From Actinomycetota bacterium (GTDB lineage Bacteria; Actinomycetota; Thermoleophilia; Gaiellales; Gaiellaceae): a DNA stretch of 19,589 nucleotides. The stretch's first letter is position 1. Every line of letters starts with the position of its first letter. The notes beneath the pieces are model-generated. The model ran no database searches and had not been told where the DNA came from. It saw only the letters and a program-made list of their open reading frames with translations. Shown in pieces: positions 1 to 7,335 of this stretch. A program made the translations under genes and the position numbers. Location of the stretch: the NCBI GenBank assembly GCA_013812265.1, contig JACCTQ010000141.1, positions 1 to 19,589 of the forward strand, given 5' to 3'.

Positions 1-162
1 GAACTCGTTTCAGAATGACGCTTCGTCGTCGGGGTGCGCTGGGCGGCGTCAGGCAAGGACGCAGGGAGCGCGCATGTGCTGGCACATGTAAGCGACCGAG
101 GACGCGGCATGGCGGCGTTCAGCGCGGCCCGACGGCACAAGGCTTCATCCTGAAACGAGTTC
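1..162. repeat. Large imperfect palindrome (MITE/REP-like hairpin element)
   Basis: The first 18 bases (GAACTCGTTTCAGAATGA) match the reverse complement of 145-162 at 17 of 18 positions. The complementarity continues inward with small gaps for about 60 bases: shared blocks include CGTCGGG and GCGCTG. It closes at a perfect central dyad, CATGTGC at 73-79 against GCACATG at 82-88. The middle of each arm is less well paired. Folded, it would make one long hairpin of about 160 nt. No transposase lies inside, and the reading frame crossing it gives only Arg/Gly-rich sequence. The left end coincides with the window edge, so the element may extend further and target-site duplications cannot be judged. 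It is best read as a non-autonomous mobile or dispersed extragenic palindrome; copy number is unknown from here. Confidence 0.7.
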
Positions 163-656
163 TTAGCCCGGACAGCCTCGCCTGGCTGCGGACGCTACCC
201 GGCGAGCTGACGCTCGATTGCGCGCGTCCGCATGACGTCTACGTCTGTCACTCCATGCCCGGGGATCCGTTCTCCGGCATCTGGGACAGTGCGGTTCGAG
301 CGGGCATCTTCCACGGTCCGCATCCGGCGTACGCGGTGGAGTTCACCGACGATGAGATCGACGCGGCGCTCTCACATGTGGGCGACGCCGACCTGATCCT
401 GTGCGGGCACGTGCCGTCTCCGCTCGTGCAACGCACGCCGCTGCCAGGCGGAGGGTTCGCACTCGTCGTCCGCGGGGTCGGCTGGACGCAAGGCGAACCG
501 GACGGCAGAGGCTGGACGATCGACTACTGCGTGCTCGACCACGTCGGACCCGCTCGTCTTGGGTCCATCGCGTGGGAAGTCCACCGCCACATCCGCGACT
601 TCCGCCCGCGCGACCCGAGTTGGACGACCGACCGTGCCGCCGCCTTTGCGCGCTGA
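3..656 (+). pseudogene. Metallophosphoesterase C-terminal remnant, 5' end replaced by the hairpin element
   Basis: Recognisable protein starts at about position 160, just after the palindrome (VLSPDSLAWLRTLP...), and matches the C-terminal half of calcineurin-like/YfcE-type phosphoesterases. The HGSP motif is represented by CHSMPGDP, and the GHTH motif region by DADLILCGHVPSPLVQRT. The N-terminal metal-binding half (DxH, GDxVD, GNHE) is absent from the window. The frame is open through the element to the left edge, so either the gene is interrupted or an odd fusion is being read. The remaining motifs are also eroded: the second His of GHxH is Pro, and the usual NPGSVGQPRDG block reads VRGVGWTQGEPDG. 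This suggests a decaying gene rather than an active enzyme. It converges on the methyltransferase gene with a 35-bp gap. A diverged but intact protein extending leftwards cannot be excluded. Confidence 0.55.
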
Positions 657-691
657 TGCGCTGAGCACTCTCTCGGGCTTCACCACGCTTT

Positions 692-1168
692 TCAGTACAA
701 CCAGGGGATGAGGCGCCGCGGCACGCGCTGCCGGTAGTGCGCGTACTCGGGTAGTTGCTCTTCGAGCCAGGCCTCTTCGCGCCTCGCCTTGAGATCGAAG
801 AACACGGCGAGCAAGAGCGTGCACGCGAGTGCCGGCGCGCTGGCCATCGCCAACGACCACCCGAGTGCTCCCAGCAAGAGGCCGCCGTACAGCGGATGGC
901 GAATCGTGCCGTAGATTCCCTCCGCCACTAGCCTGGCGTCCAGGGGCGGACGTGGCAGCGGCGTCAGGCCACCGGCGAGCATGCGCAGGCCCTGCCAGAG
1001 CATCGCCGCAGCTCCTACCGCGAGAAGGACGCCGGTGACGAGCGCCGGCCGGCGGAGACTGTCGGGCCAGTCCGTCGCGAGAAAACCGGCCACCACCGTC
1101 GCGCCGAGCAGCAGGGCTTGCATCGCGACCCAGCCCTCTCCACGCTGGCCCAGCTCCGGCAGCTGCAC
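692..1168 (-). CDS. Isoprenylcysteine carboxylmethyltransferase-like membrane methyltransferase
   Basis: A 158-residue polytopic membrane protein. Hydrophobic segments lie at roughly 13-34, 41-67 and 98-122. The family signature in the C-terminal half is clear: GIYGTIRHPLYGG (the xxRHPxYxG motif that forms the SAM pocket of ICMT/PEMT enzymes), then KARREEAWLEEQLPEYAHYRQRVPRRLIPW. Members use SAM to methylate lipids, isoprenoids or small acceptors; the substrate is not predictable. The GTG start lies 3 bases after the serA stop, so it is probably the third gene of that operon. No good Shine-Dalgarno precedes it. An ATG 15 codons in (1123), preceded by GGAGAGGG, is an alternative start. Its link to serine synthesis is positional only. 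Confidence 0.8.
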   Translation of the reverse strand: MQLPELGQRGEGWVAMQALLLGATVVAGFLATDWPDSLRRPALVTGVLLAVGAAAMLWQGLRMLAGGLTPLPRPPLDARLVAEGIYGTIRHPLYGGLLLGALGWSLAMASAPALACTLLLAVFFDLKARREEAWLEEQLPEYAHYRQRVPRRLIPWLY

Positions 1169-1171
1169 GGG

Positions 1172-2752
1172 CTAGTCCAGCGAGATGACGCGAGCGTCGT
1201 CGAAACCTTCCTCGCGGAAGCGCGCCACGAGCTCGTCAGGCGGCGGCGTGTCGACCGAGAGTGCCATCAAGGCCTTGCCGCCACGTCGTGTGCGCGAGAC
1301 CGTCATGTTGGCGATGTTCACGCCCGCCTGGCCGAACAGGGTTCCAACCCGACCGATGACGCCGGGCACGTCGTCGTAGCGGAAGAAGACCATCAGCGGT
1401 GCCAGCTCGATCTCCAGCTCGAAGCCGAGCGCACTCACGAGCCAGCGGCGATGGTCGTGGCCGATCGTCGTCCCGGCGACACGCACCTCTTCGTCGCCCC
1501 CGCGAACGGTCACGCGCACGAGGTTCGTGAAGTCCCGCGAGGAGCGGCGCTTCTCCTCGCCGACCTCGATCCCCAGCTCGGCCGCCAGCAGCGGCGCGTT
1601 CACGTAGTTCACGCTCTCCGCGCGGCCCTGAAACGCGCCGTTCAGTGCCGAGACGGTCAGAAGCCGCGTGTCGTATTGCGACAGTGCGCCGTAGTAGGCC
1701 AGATCGATTCGCTCCGCGCGGTTGCCGGCCAGCGCCATCGCGAGCCCGCCCAGCTTCGCCGCGAGCGGGATGTACGGGCGGAGCACCTCGAGATCCTCCC
1801 CACCGATCGACGGGATGTTGACCGCGTTCGTCACCAGCTCGCCCGACAGCGCCGCTGCGACCTGCTCGGCAATGACCAGCCCGGCCCGATCCTGCGCCTC
1901 CTCCGTCGACGCGGCGAGATGCGGGGTCACGACGACCGTGTCCAGCTCCAGGAGCGGGCCCGTGTAGGGCTCCGACGAGAAGACATCCAGCGCGGCACCC
2001 GCCACCTTGCCCGTGAGCAGGGCATCGTGCAACGCCTCTTCGTCGATCAGCTCTCCGCGCGCCGCGTTGACCAGGCGGACTCCAGGGCGTACCTGCTCGA
2101 GCGCCTCCCGGCCGAGCCAGCCGCGTGTCTCGGCGGTCAGCGGCAGATGGAGGGTGAGGAAATCGGCCCGCCCGAGCAGCTCCGCGGGCTCCTCGGCACG
2201 CTCGATGCCGAGCTCGCGGAACCGGTCGCCCGCGACGAAGGGGTCGTGGGCGAGCACGCGCATTCCGAGAGCGACCGCCCGGCGTGCCACCTGCTGGCCG
2301 ATGCGTCCGAATCCGATCACTCCGAGCGTCTTGTCCGCGAGCTCCACTCCCCCGTAGCGCGCCCGCTCCCAGCGCCCGGCCTTGAGCGCGGCGTGCGCCT
2401 GCGGGATGTTGCGGGAAAGCGCTAGCAGCAGGCCGATAGTGTGCTCCGCCGCCGAGATCACGGTGGATTCGGGCGCGTTGGCCACGATGATCCCCTTCCG
2501 GGTCGCGGCGTCGACGTCCACGTTGTCGACTCCCACGCCGGCGCGCCCGATCACCTTGAGCCGCGGCGCGCGCTCGATCACCTCCGCGGTCAACCGCGTG
2601 GCCGAGCGGATGATGACCGCGTCTGCCTGCTCGAGCGCGTCGTCGAGGTTGCCGTTCCGGTCCGACACGACGTCGAACCGCTCGCGTAGGAGCTCCATTC
2701 CGGCCGCGGCGATCGGCTCGCGCACGACCACGCGGGCTCTGCTCTGGCTCAA
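1172..2752 (-). CDS. serA: D-3-phosphoglycerate dehydrogenase, long ACT-domain form
   Basis: 526 residues, the usual length of the long form found in actinobacteria. It oxidises 3-phosphoglycerate to 3-phosphohydroxypyruvate with NAD, the first step of serine synthesis, in the cytoplasm. Seen: N-terminal substrate domain with IGRAGVGVDNVD at about 68-79; Rossmann motif GFGRIG at 147-152; catalytic Arg232 (NAARGELID), Glu261 and His278 (TPHLAAST); the intervening ASB domain about 320-450; and an ACT domain from about 454 to the end (DDVPGVIGRVGTLFG...), where serine feedback usually acts. The proposed TTG start overlaps the upstream aminotransferase stop in a TTGA junction, indicating translational coupling. 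No strong Shine-Dalgarno is visible. Confidence 0.96.
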   Translation of the reverse strand: MSQSRARVVVREPIAAAGMELLRERFDVVSDRNGNLDDALEQADAVIIRSATRLTAEVIERAPRLKVIGRAGVGVDNVDVDAATRKGIIVANAPESTVISAAEHTIGLLLALSRNIPQAHAALKAGRWERARYGGVELADKTLGVIGFGRIGQQVARRAVALGMRVLAHDPFVAGDRFRELGIERAEEPAELLGRADFLTLHLPLTAETRGWLGREALEQVRPGVRLVNAARGELIDEEALHDALLTGKVAGAALDVFSSEPYTGPLLELDTVVVTPHLAASTEEAQDRAGLVIAEQVAAALSGELVTNAVNIPSIGGEDLEVLRPYIPLAAKLGGLAMALAGNRAERIDLAYYGALSQYDTRLLTVSALNGAFQGRAESVNYVNAPLLAAELGIEVGEEKRRSSRDFTNLVRVTVRGGDEEVRVAGTTIGHDHRRWLVSALGFELEIELAPLMVFFRYDDVPGVIGRVGTLFGQAGVNIANMTVSRTRRGGKALMALSVDTPPPDELVARFREEGFDDARVISLD

Positions 2753-3903
2753 ACTCGGAGAGCTTGGCCGTAGGCGTCGAGCGCGCGCCCCACCGCTACG
2801 CCGCGCTCGATGTCGGCGCCAGCTTCCGACAGGGCAAGCTCTAGACCCGCTAGCGCCGTGGTGATGTCGAAGACGTCGCAGTAGCCGATGTGCCCGATCC
2901 GGAAGACCTTTCCTTTGAGCTCACCCTGGCCGCCGATGAGCTGAATTCCGAGCCGGTCGCGCATGGCGAGGACGATCTCGTCCGAGTCGATTCCCTCGGG
3001 GGCGCGAACGGCTGTGACAACCGCCGAGCGATCCTCGTCGGGGGAGAAGAGCTCGAGACCCATCGCCTTCACTCCCTCGCGGCAGGCGCGGCCAAGCGCT
3101 GCGTGCCGCTCGAACGCCGCCTCGAGCCCCTCGTCCAGCAGCAATCCGAGCGCGACGTTCAGCCCCACGACGAGCGAGACGGCCGGCGTGAAGGCGCTGT
3201 CGAGCGCGGCCTGGGCTTTTCGCGTCCTCGCCCAGTCGAAGTAGTACCGGGGCAGCCCCGCGCGCTCGTTCTGCCCCCATGCCGCCGGGGAGACGGACAC
3301 GAAACCGAGGCCCGGAGGCGTCATGAGCGCTTTCTGCGAGCCCGAGACCACGCTGTCGATCCCCCAGGCATCTGTCTCGAGCGGCACGGCCCCGAGGCTC
3401 GAGACGGCGTCGACGACGACGAGCGCCCCGGCGTCCTTGGCCGCGGCGGCCATCGCTTGCACGTCGAGGACGACGCCCGTGGAGGTCTCGGAATGTGTCA
3501 GCAGCACGACGGAGGCGCCGCCGCTCTCGTCGAGCTGCGCCGCCAGATCGTCGGCGGACGGAATCTCGCCCCACTCGTAGCGCAACAGCGAGAGCTCGCA
3601 GCCGTAGGCGCGCACGATCTGCGCCCAGCGCTCGCCGAAGTACCCCGCGGCGACGACGAGCACGCGCTCCCCCGGCGAGCAGAGGTTTGCAACGGCCGAC
3701 TCGAAGGCGCCGGTTCCCGAGGCCGTGAAGAGCAGCACGTCCGACTCCGTGCGGCAAACGGTCTGCAGCCGCTCCAGACACTCTCCGTACACGCGGCGGA
3801 AGTCGGGCCCCCTGTGATGGATGATCGGCTCGGCCATCGCGGCGAGCACCTGAGGTGGCACGGGCGTGGGGCCCGGCGTCATCAGGTACCGCTTCGCGGT
3901 CAC
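2749..3903 (-). CDS. Class V PLP aminotransferase (serine-pyruvate/alanine-glyoxylate type), likely phosphoserine transaminase role
   Basis: 384 residues, a full-length fold-type I class V aminotransferase. Seen: start motif RYLMTPGPTPVPP, substrate/PLP loop TASGTGAFESA (about 60-70), VVVDAVSS with the PLP-pyridine Asp165, and the Schiff-base Lys191 in SGSQKALM. By family it could be annotated serine-pyruvate, alanine-glyoxylate or PucG-like (S)-ureidoglycine transaminase. It overlaps serA by 4 bases, and a class V enzyme beside serA is known in other lineages (e.g. Thermotoga). The inferred role is therefore amination of 3-phosphohydroxypyruvate in place of SerC. GTG start at 3903: there is no Shine-Dalgarno, but TAGGCT sits 6 bases upstream, fitting a leaderless mRNA. 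An internal ATG at codon 8 would cut into conserved sequence. Confidence 0.9.
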   Translation of the reverse strand: MTAKRYLMTPGPTPVPPQVLAAMAEPIIHHRGPDFRRVYGECLERLQTVCRTESDVLLFTASGTGAFESAVANLCSPGERVLVVAAGYFGERWAQIVRAYGCELSLLRYEWGEIPSADDLAAQLDESGGASVVLLTHSETSTGVVLDVQAMAAAAKDAGALVVVDAVSSLGAVPLETDAWGIDSVVSGSQKALMTPPGLGFVSVSPAAWGQNERAGLPRYYFDWARTRKAQAALDSAFTPAVSLVVGLNVALGLLLDEGLEAAFERHAALGRACREGVKAMGLELFSPDEDRSAVVTAVRAPEGIDSDEIVLAMRDRLGIQLIGGQGELKGKVFRIGHIGYCDVFDITTALAGLELALSEAGADIERGVAVGRALDAYGQALRV

Positions 3904-3909
3904 GGCAGG

Positions 3910-3915
3910 AGCCTA
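3910..3915 (-). promoter_or_regulatory. -10 box (TAGGCT) for the aminotransferase-serA operon, leaderless type
   Basis: On the minus strand TAGGCT is followed by six bases and then the GTG start. A -10 placed there would put the transcript start at or next to the start codon. There is no Shine-Dalgarno. The -35 is weak, and no TTGAC is present at the usual spacing. It lies in a 58-bp divergent gap. Confidence 0.4.
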
Positions 3916-3948
3916 CCCGCGCGCGAGGACGTCCTCCACGCAGGTCAC

Positions 3949-3954
3949 TACCCT
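3949..3954 (+). promoter_or_regulatory. -10 box (TACCCT) for the membrane-protein gene, leaderless type
   Basis: TACCCT lies seven bases before the GTG at 3962. No ribosome-binding site fits that GTG, so a leaderless transcript is the simplest reading. The same hexamer precedes the DUF11 gene at 17302, where a good -35 also exists. Here the -35 is poor. Confidence 0.4.
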
Positions 3955-3961
3955 CCACTTG

Positions 3962-4570
3962 GTGGAGCCGCTGCTTGCTTTCGGAGCCGCACTCATATCC
4001 CTGCGTCTAGCCGGCGGCCTCGTCGCGCGTTGGCGGTCGCGGCGCGCACCGCAGCTCGCTGCCTGGGCCGGCTCGCTCTTCGCCTACGCCATCGCCTCGG
4101 GAGCGCTCGCCTGGGGCGCCGCGGCCGGCTGGAACGACCACTCCTTCCGTGTGTACTACCTCTTCGGCGGCCTGCTGACGGCGCCTCTGCTCGGCGTCGG
4201 GTCTCTTCTACTCGTCGGTATCCGGCGCGCGTCGGGGCCCGCCTTCGCGTATGTCGGGCTCGCGGTCGGGGTCTCCCTGGCGGTGCCCCTGGCCGCTCCG
4301 GTCAGCGGGAGCAGCATCCCCGAGGCGCAAACCCATCTCGATCTTTTCCCTGCGCGGGTCCTGGCGATAGCGGCGAACTCGCTGGGAACGCTTGCCGTCG
4401 TCGCGGTCGCCGTGTGGACGATCAGGCGCCGTCCGCTGGGGAACGGCTTGGTCCTGGCAGGCGTGGCGTTTGCAGCCGCGGGCAGCGCCCTCGCGGGGCT
4501 CGGCGAGGCGGAGACAGCGGCCTTCATCGCCGTGGCCGCCGCGCTTCTGTATGCAGGCTTCGTCAGGTAG
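3962..4570 (+). CDS. Small polytopic membrane protein of unknown function
   Basis: About 202 residues from GTG 3962, with roughly seven hydrophobic segments: VEPLLAFGAALISLRL; AAWAGSLFAYAIASGALAW; YYLFGGLLTAPLLGVGSLLLVG; FAYVGLAVGVSLAVPLAA; VLAIAANSLGTLAVVAVAVW; GLVLAGVAFAAAGSALAG; TAAFIAVAAALLYAGF. No catalytic or transport motif is recognised; it is a hypothetical integral membrane protein. The frame is open further upstream to an ATG at 3866, but that would overlap the divergent aminotransferase start and add a non-membrane Arg-rich stretch. The GTG directly before the first membrane segment is preferred. It is transcribed divergently from the serine operon and followed by the Rpf-like gene. 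Confidence 0.7.
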   Translation: MEPLLAFGAALISLRLAGGLVARWRSRRAPQLAAWAGSLFAYAIASGALAWGAAAGWNDHSFRVYYLFGGLLTAPLLGVGSLLLVGIRRASGPAFAYVGLAVGVSLAVPLAAPVSGSSIPEAQTHLDLFPARVLAIAANSLGTLAVVAVAVWTIRRRPLGNGLVLAGVAFAAAGSALAGLGEAETAAFIAVAAALLYAGFVR

Positions 4571-4637
4571 TCGAGACAGGCCGCAACTAACCGAATCGGC
4601 GAACGCCCGTCTTAGCTCCCTTGAACGCGTAAAACAA

Positions 4638-4656
4638 GCGGGCCTGATGGTCCCGC
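4638..4656 (+). other. Hairpin in the leader of the Rpf-like gene
   Basis: GCGGGCC, loop TGAT, then GG-T-CCCGC: a 7-bp stem with a single-base bulge. It lies in the 149-bp gap between the membrane-protein stop and the GTG at 4720. The gap has no recognisable open frame. I looked for a c-di-AMP (ydaO) riboswitch, common before actinobacterial rpf genes, and did not recognise its conserved elements. The hairpin could terminate the upstream gene or shape the leader. Confidence 0.3.
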
Positions 4657-4719
4657 GCGCGCCGGTGGACCTCTTTCTGTTCGCCCGGCGCGGCACACGT
4701 TTTCCGAACAGGGGGTCTT

Positions 4720-5253
4720 GTGAAGAAGCTCTTACTTTGCGCGGTCTTGGGTATGGCGACGCTCGGCGAAGCCGTCGAGGGGCTCCGTGATGCCTCGGCC
4801 GCTCCGAACAGGACGAGCGTCGTCGAGCGCATCGACAACCTGCGCCAGGAGACCTGGCGCTGGCAGACGCTCATGGGACGGCGTCTCACGCCTTCAACGC
4901 GCAGCGAACGCCGTGAGACGAGCTCGGCATACCGGAGATGGGTGCTCGAGCTCTGGAAGGACCGAGCCGTTCGAGCCCGCAAGCAGGCCGCCCGGCCGCC
5001 GCACGAGTCGGCGTGGCGCTGCCTCCAGCGCTACGAGGCCGGTTGGAAGGCCAACACCGGGAACGGCTACTACGGCGGCCTCCAGATGGACATGAGCTTT
5101 CAGCGGTCCTACGGCCTCACGCTGCTGCGGCGCAAGGGAACGGCGAACAACTGGATGCCGGTCGAGCAGATGTGGGTGGGCGAGCGAGCGCTGCGAGCGG
5201 GGCGTGGCTTTTACCCCTGGCCGAACGCGGCGCGCAAGTGCGGGCTGATCTGA
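4720..5253 (+). CDS. Secreted Rpf-like transglycosylase (resuscitation-promoting factor family)
   Basis: 177 residues with a GTG start; GGGGG about 5-10 bases upstream serves as the ribosome-binding site. N-terminal signal peptide MKKLLLCAVLGMATLG..., probably cut near ASAA/PNR, then a charged linker about 35-95. The C-terminal domain (about 97-177) matches the Rpf/lysozyme-like fold: CLQRYEAGWKANTGNGYYGG with catalytic Glu106, then GLQMDMSFQRSYG and a closing WPNAARKCGL. Cys101 and Cys174 are placed to form the conserved disulfide. Such enzymes cleave peptidoglycan in the wall and help dormant cells resume growth. The usual ESGGNW is shortened to EAGW, and no LysM, G5 or DUF348 partner domain is present. 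It ends facing the one-TM protein gene. Confidence 0.85.
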   Translation: MKKLLLCAVLGMATLGEAVEGLRDASAAPNRTSVVERIDNLRQETWRWQTLMGRRLTPSTRSERRETSSAYRRWVLELWKDRAVRARKQAARPPHESAWRCLQRYEAGWKANTGNGYYGGLQMDMSFQRSYGLTLLRRKGTANNWMPVEQMWVGERALRAGRGFYPWPNAARKCGLI

Positions 5254-5264
5254 CCGGCTGATCG

Positions 5265-5278
5265 CGCCCCGGTGGGCG
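5265..5278. terminator. Possible bidirectional terminator hairpin
   Basis: CGCCC, loop CGGT, GGGCG in the 37-bp gap between two convergent genes (Rpf-like stop at 5253, one-TM protein stop at 5291). The stem is short and there is no T-tract, so this is only a candidate. Confidence 0.3.
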
Positions 5279-5290
5279 TGAGCTCCTCCC

Positions 5291-5848
5291 TCATCGTCCC
5301 GCATCCATCCCTTCTGTATCGCTCGTCTCGAGGAGTTCCTCGAAGAGCGAGCGGTAATGCACGAGCGCCTGCCGCAGATCCTCCGTCTCTGCCTCCCCCC
5401 GCTCGTGCGACGCGGCGATCGAGTGGGCGCTCCGGTAGTTCTCCACGAGGCGGGGATGGTCGACCGAGATGTCGGCGGCCCGCTGCTCGAAGTCGTCGGT
5501 GGGATAGCCACGCTCGCGCATGACCTCCTGTACGAGACGATCGGCATCTCCTGCAGCTGCCCCCGGATCGTCTACGAAGCGAGCCTGAGTGTCCCGCCAC
5601 TGGTTCATGTACCGGTCTCTCGCCGCGGGACTGAGCGGGCGGATGTCGAGCTCCTCGCGGCGTTTTTGCCGCTGCTCCAGCTCCGACTCCGCCTCTCTTC
5701 GGCTGCCCGTCTCGTCGACCGTGCGGTCGTACTCGGGACCGAAGCCCTCACGGAGTTGCGTACGCCGGCGCCGCTGGACCACGGCCCATGCTGCGAGCAG
5801 TAGCACGACGACGGCTGCGATGATCACGATCCAGACCCACGTATCCAT
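5291..5848 (-). CDS. Conserved single-pass membrane protein of unknown function
   Basis: 185 residues. One N-terminal membrane segment (about 4-24, WVWIVIIAAVVVLLLAAWAVV) is followed by RRRR, so the rest is probably cytoplasmic. The soluble part is highly charged with segments recognisable from actinobacterial homologues of unknown role: LREGFGPEYDRTV, EAESELEQRQKRREELDIRPLSP, YMNQWRDTQARFVDDP, VMRERGYPTDDFEQRAADISVDHP, ALVHYRSLFEELLE. These are helical and coiled-coil-like. The start is well supported by repeated GGAGG on the minus strand ending 2-5 bases before the ATG. No function should be assigned. It sits alone between the Rpf-like gene (convergent) and gatB (68-bp gap), possibly at the tail of the gat transcript. 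Confidence 0.85.
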   Translation of the reverse strand: MDTWVWIVIIAAVVVLLLAAWAVVQRRRRTQLREGFGPEYDRTVDETGSRREAESELEQRQKRREELDIRPLSPAARDRYMNQWRDTQARFVDDPGAAAGDADRLVQEVMRERGYPTDDFEQRAADISVDHPRLVENYRSAHSIAASHERGEAETEDLRQALVHYRSLFEELLETSDTEGMDAGR

Positions 5849-5916
5849 GTCCTCCTCCTCCTTCGAAAGCTCCAGAGGTGGCTACCCGGTGACGCGTCGG
5901 TCAAAACGGCAGGCCG

Positions 5917-7335
5917 TCAGAGCCCGAGCTGCTCTCGGAGCAGCTCGTTCACGACCTTGGGATTCGCCTTGCCGCCCAGCTCACGCATGACCTGGCCCAC
6001 GAAGAACCCCAGCAGCCCTGTCTTGCCCCCGCGATACGCCTCCACCTGCGACGGATTGCCCTCGAGAATGCGCTCGACGACCGGCCGGAGCTCCTCCGCG
6101 TCGGTTATCGCCGTGTCCGCCGTGTAGTCGTCGGCGCGGAAACCAGGAGTTCCGCTCGCGGCGATCGCCTCGTCGAGCGCAGCGCGAGGTATCCGACCTC
6201 GCGCCTCGACGAGCTTCGCGAGCTCGAGGCCGTCCACGACCGCCGGGTCGACACCGGCGGCGACGATCTGGTTCATGACCAGATTCGAGGTCGCCTTCGC
6301 GTCGCCCCCCGCCGCGACCGTGCGCTCGAACAGCGCCGCCAGGGCAGGCAGCCCGCTCAGCACCTCGGCGTCGTAGAACGGCAGCGCGTAGTCTCGCTCC
6401 AGCCGCCTGATGCGCTGCCCCGGGAGCTCCGGTAGCTCGGCTCTTGCCCGCTCGACGAGATCACGAGCGGGTGCTAGCGGCACGAGGTCCGGCTCGGGGA
6501 AGTAGCGGTAGTCCTGAGCCTCCTCCTTGCTGCGGAGAGGCGGCGCGTCCTCGCGGGTGGGATCGAAGTGCAGGGTCTCCTGGTCCACCTCCCCCCCTTT
6601 TTCGTAGATCTCGATCTGCCGTCCGATCTCGCGAGCGATGCCGCGCGCTGCGAACGCGAACGAGTTCATGTTCTTCAGCTCCGTCCTGGTGCGAAGCTCG
6701 CTCGATCCTTCCGGCCGCACGGAGACGTTCACGTCGAAGCGAAGCGACCCCTTCTCCATCTCGGCGTCGGAGATGCCGAGCTCGACCACCGTCTGGCGCA
6801 GGAGCTGCAGGAAGATCCTGGCGTCTTCAGCCGAGCGCAGGTCCGGGCGCGTCACGATCTCCACCAGAGGTGTGCCGCCTCGGTTGAAATCGACCAGCGT
6901 GCGGTCCGCCCCCGAGATCCGCCCCGCGGCACCGCCGACATGCACGTTCTTCGCCGCGTCTTCTTCGAGGTGCGCGCGCACGATCCCGACGTAGGCGTCG
7001 CCGTCCGGGCCTGGCACGAGGAACCTGCCGTTGGTGCAGAGCGGCTGGTCGTATTGCGAGATCTGGTACCCCTTCGGCAAGTCTGGGTAGAAGTAGTTCT
7101 TGCGATGGAAGACCGCGTGCGGCGCGATCTCGCATCCGAGCGCAAGGCCGAGCTTGACCGTCCATTCGATCGCCTTTGCGTTCGGTACCGGGAGCGTGCC
7201 GGGATGCGACAGGCAGACCGGGCACGTGCGTGTGTTCTCAGGGTCGCCGAACCCGAGCTCGCAGCGGCAGAACATCTTTGTCCGCGTCTTCAGCTGCACG
7301 TGGATCTCGAGGCCGATGACCGGTTCCCAGCTCAT
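5917..7335 (-). CDS. gatB: Asp-tRNA(Asn)/Glu-tRNA(Gln) amidotransferase subunit B
   Basis: 472 residues, normal length. It binds the misacylated tRNA, activates its side-chain carboxylate with ATP, and uses ammonia from GatA to make Asn-tRNA or Gln-tRNA. Seen: opening WEPVIGLEIHVQL; a zinc knuckle Cys23-x-Cys25...Cys38-x-x-Cys41; HRKNYFYPDLPKGYQISQYDQP; DFNRGGTPLVEIVT; and RFDVNVSVRP (cradle domain). The C-terminal YqeY-like helical tail (about 320-472) closes with GFFVGQVMRELGGKANPKVVNELL. The ATG overlaps the gatA stop by 4 bases (ATGA), implying coupled translation. It is the last gene of gatC-gatA-gatB. Confidence 0.97.
   Translation of the reverse strand: MSWEPVIGLEIHVQLKTRTKMFCRCELGFGDPENTRTCPVCLSHPGTLPVPNAKAIEWTVKLGLALGCEIAPHAVFHRKNYFYPDLPKGYQISQYDQPLCTNGRFLVPGPDGDAYVGIVRAHLEEDAAKNVHVGGAAGRISGADRTLVDFNRGGTPLVEIVTRPDLRSAEDARIFLQLLRQTVVELGISDAEMEKGSLRFDVNVSVRPEGSSELRTRTELKNMNSFAFAARGIAREIGRQIEIYEKGGEVDQETLHFDPTREDAPPLRSKEEAQDYRYFPEPDLVPLAPARDLVERARAELPELPGQRIRRLERDYALPFYDAEVLSGLPALAALFERTVAAGGDAKATSNLVMNQIVAAGVDPAVVDGLELAKLVEARGRIPRAALDEAIAASGTPGFRADDYTADTAITDAEELRPVVERILEGNPSQVEAYRGGKTGLLGFFVGQVMRELGGKANPKVVNELLREQLGL

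Noticed and set aside
1118..2425. 435-codon plus-strand open frame opposite serA
   Set aside because: Antisense shadow of a well-recognised serA. The product is rich in Arg, His and Glu with no domain, as expected from high-GC complementary frames.
2890..4590. 566-codon plus-strand open frame over the aminotransferase and membrane-protein genes
   Set aside because: It covers two genes on different strands, its composition is non-protein-like (long Arg/Gly/Ala stretches), and it has no motif.
4571..4719. c-di-AMP (ydaO) riboswitch before the Rpf-like gene
   Set aside because: It was sought because such switches often precede rpf genes, but I could not find its conserved paired elements; only a simple hairpin is present.
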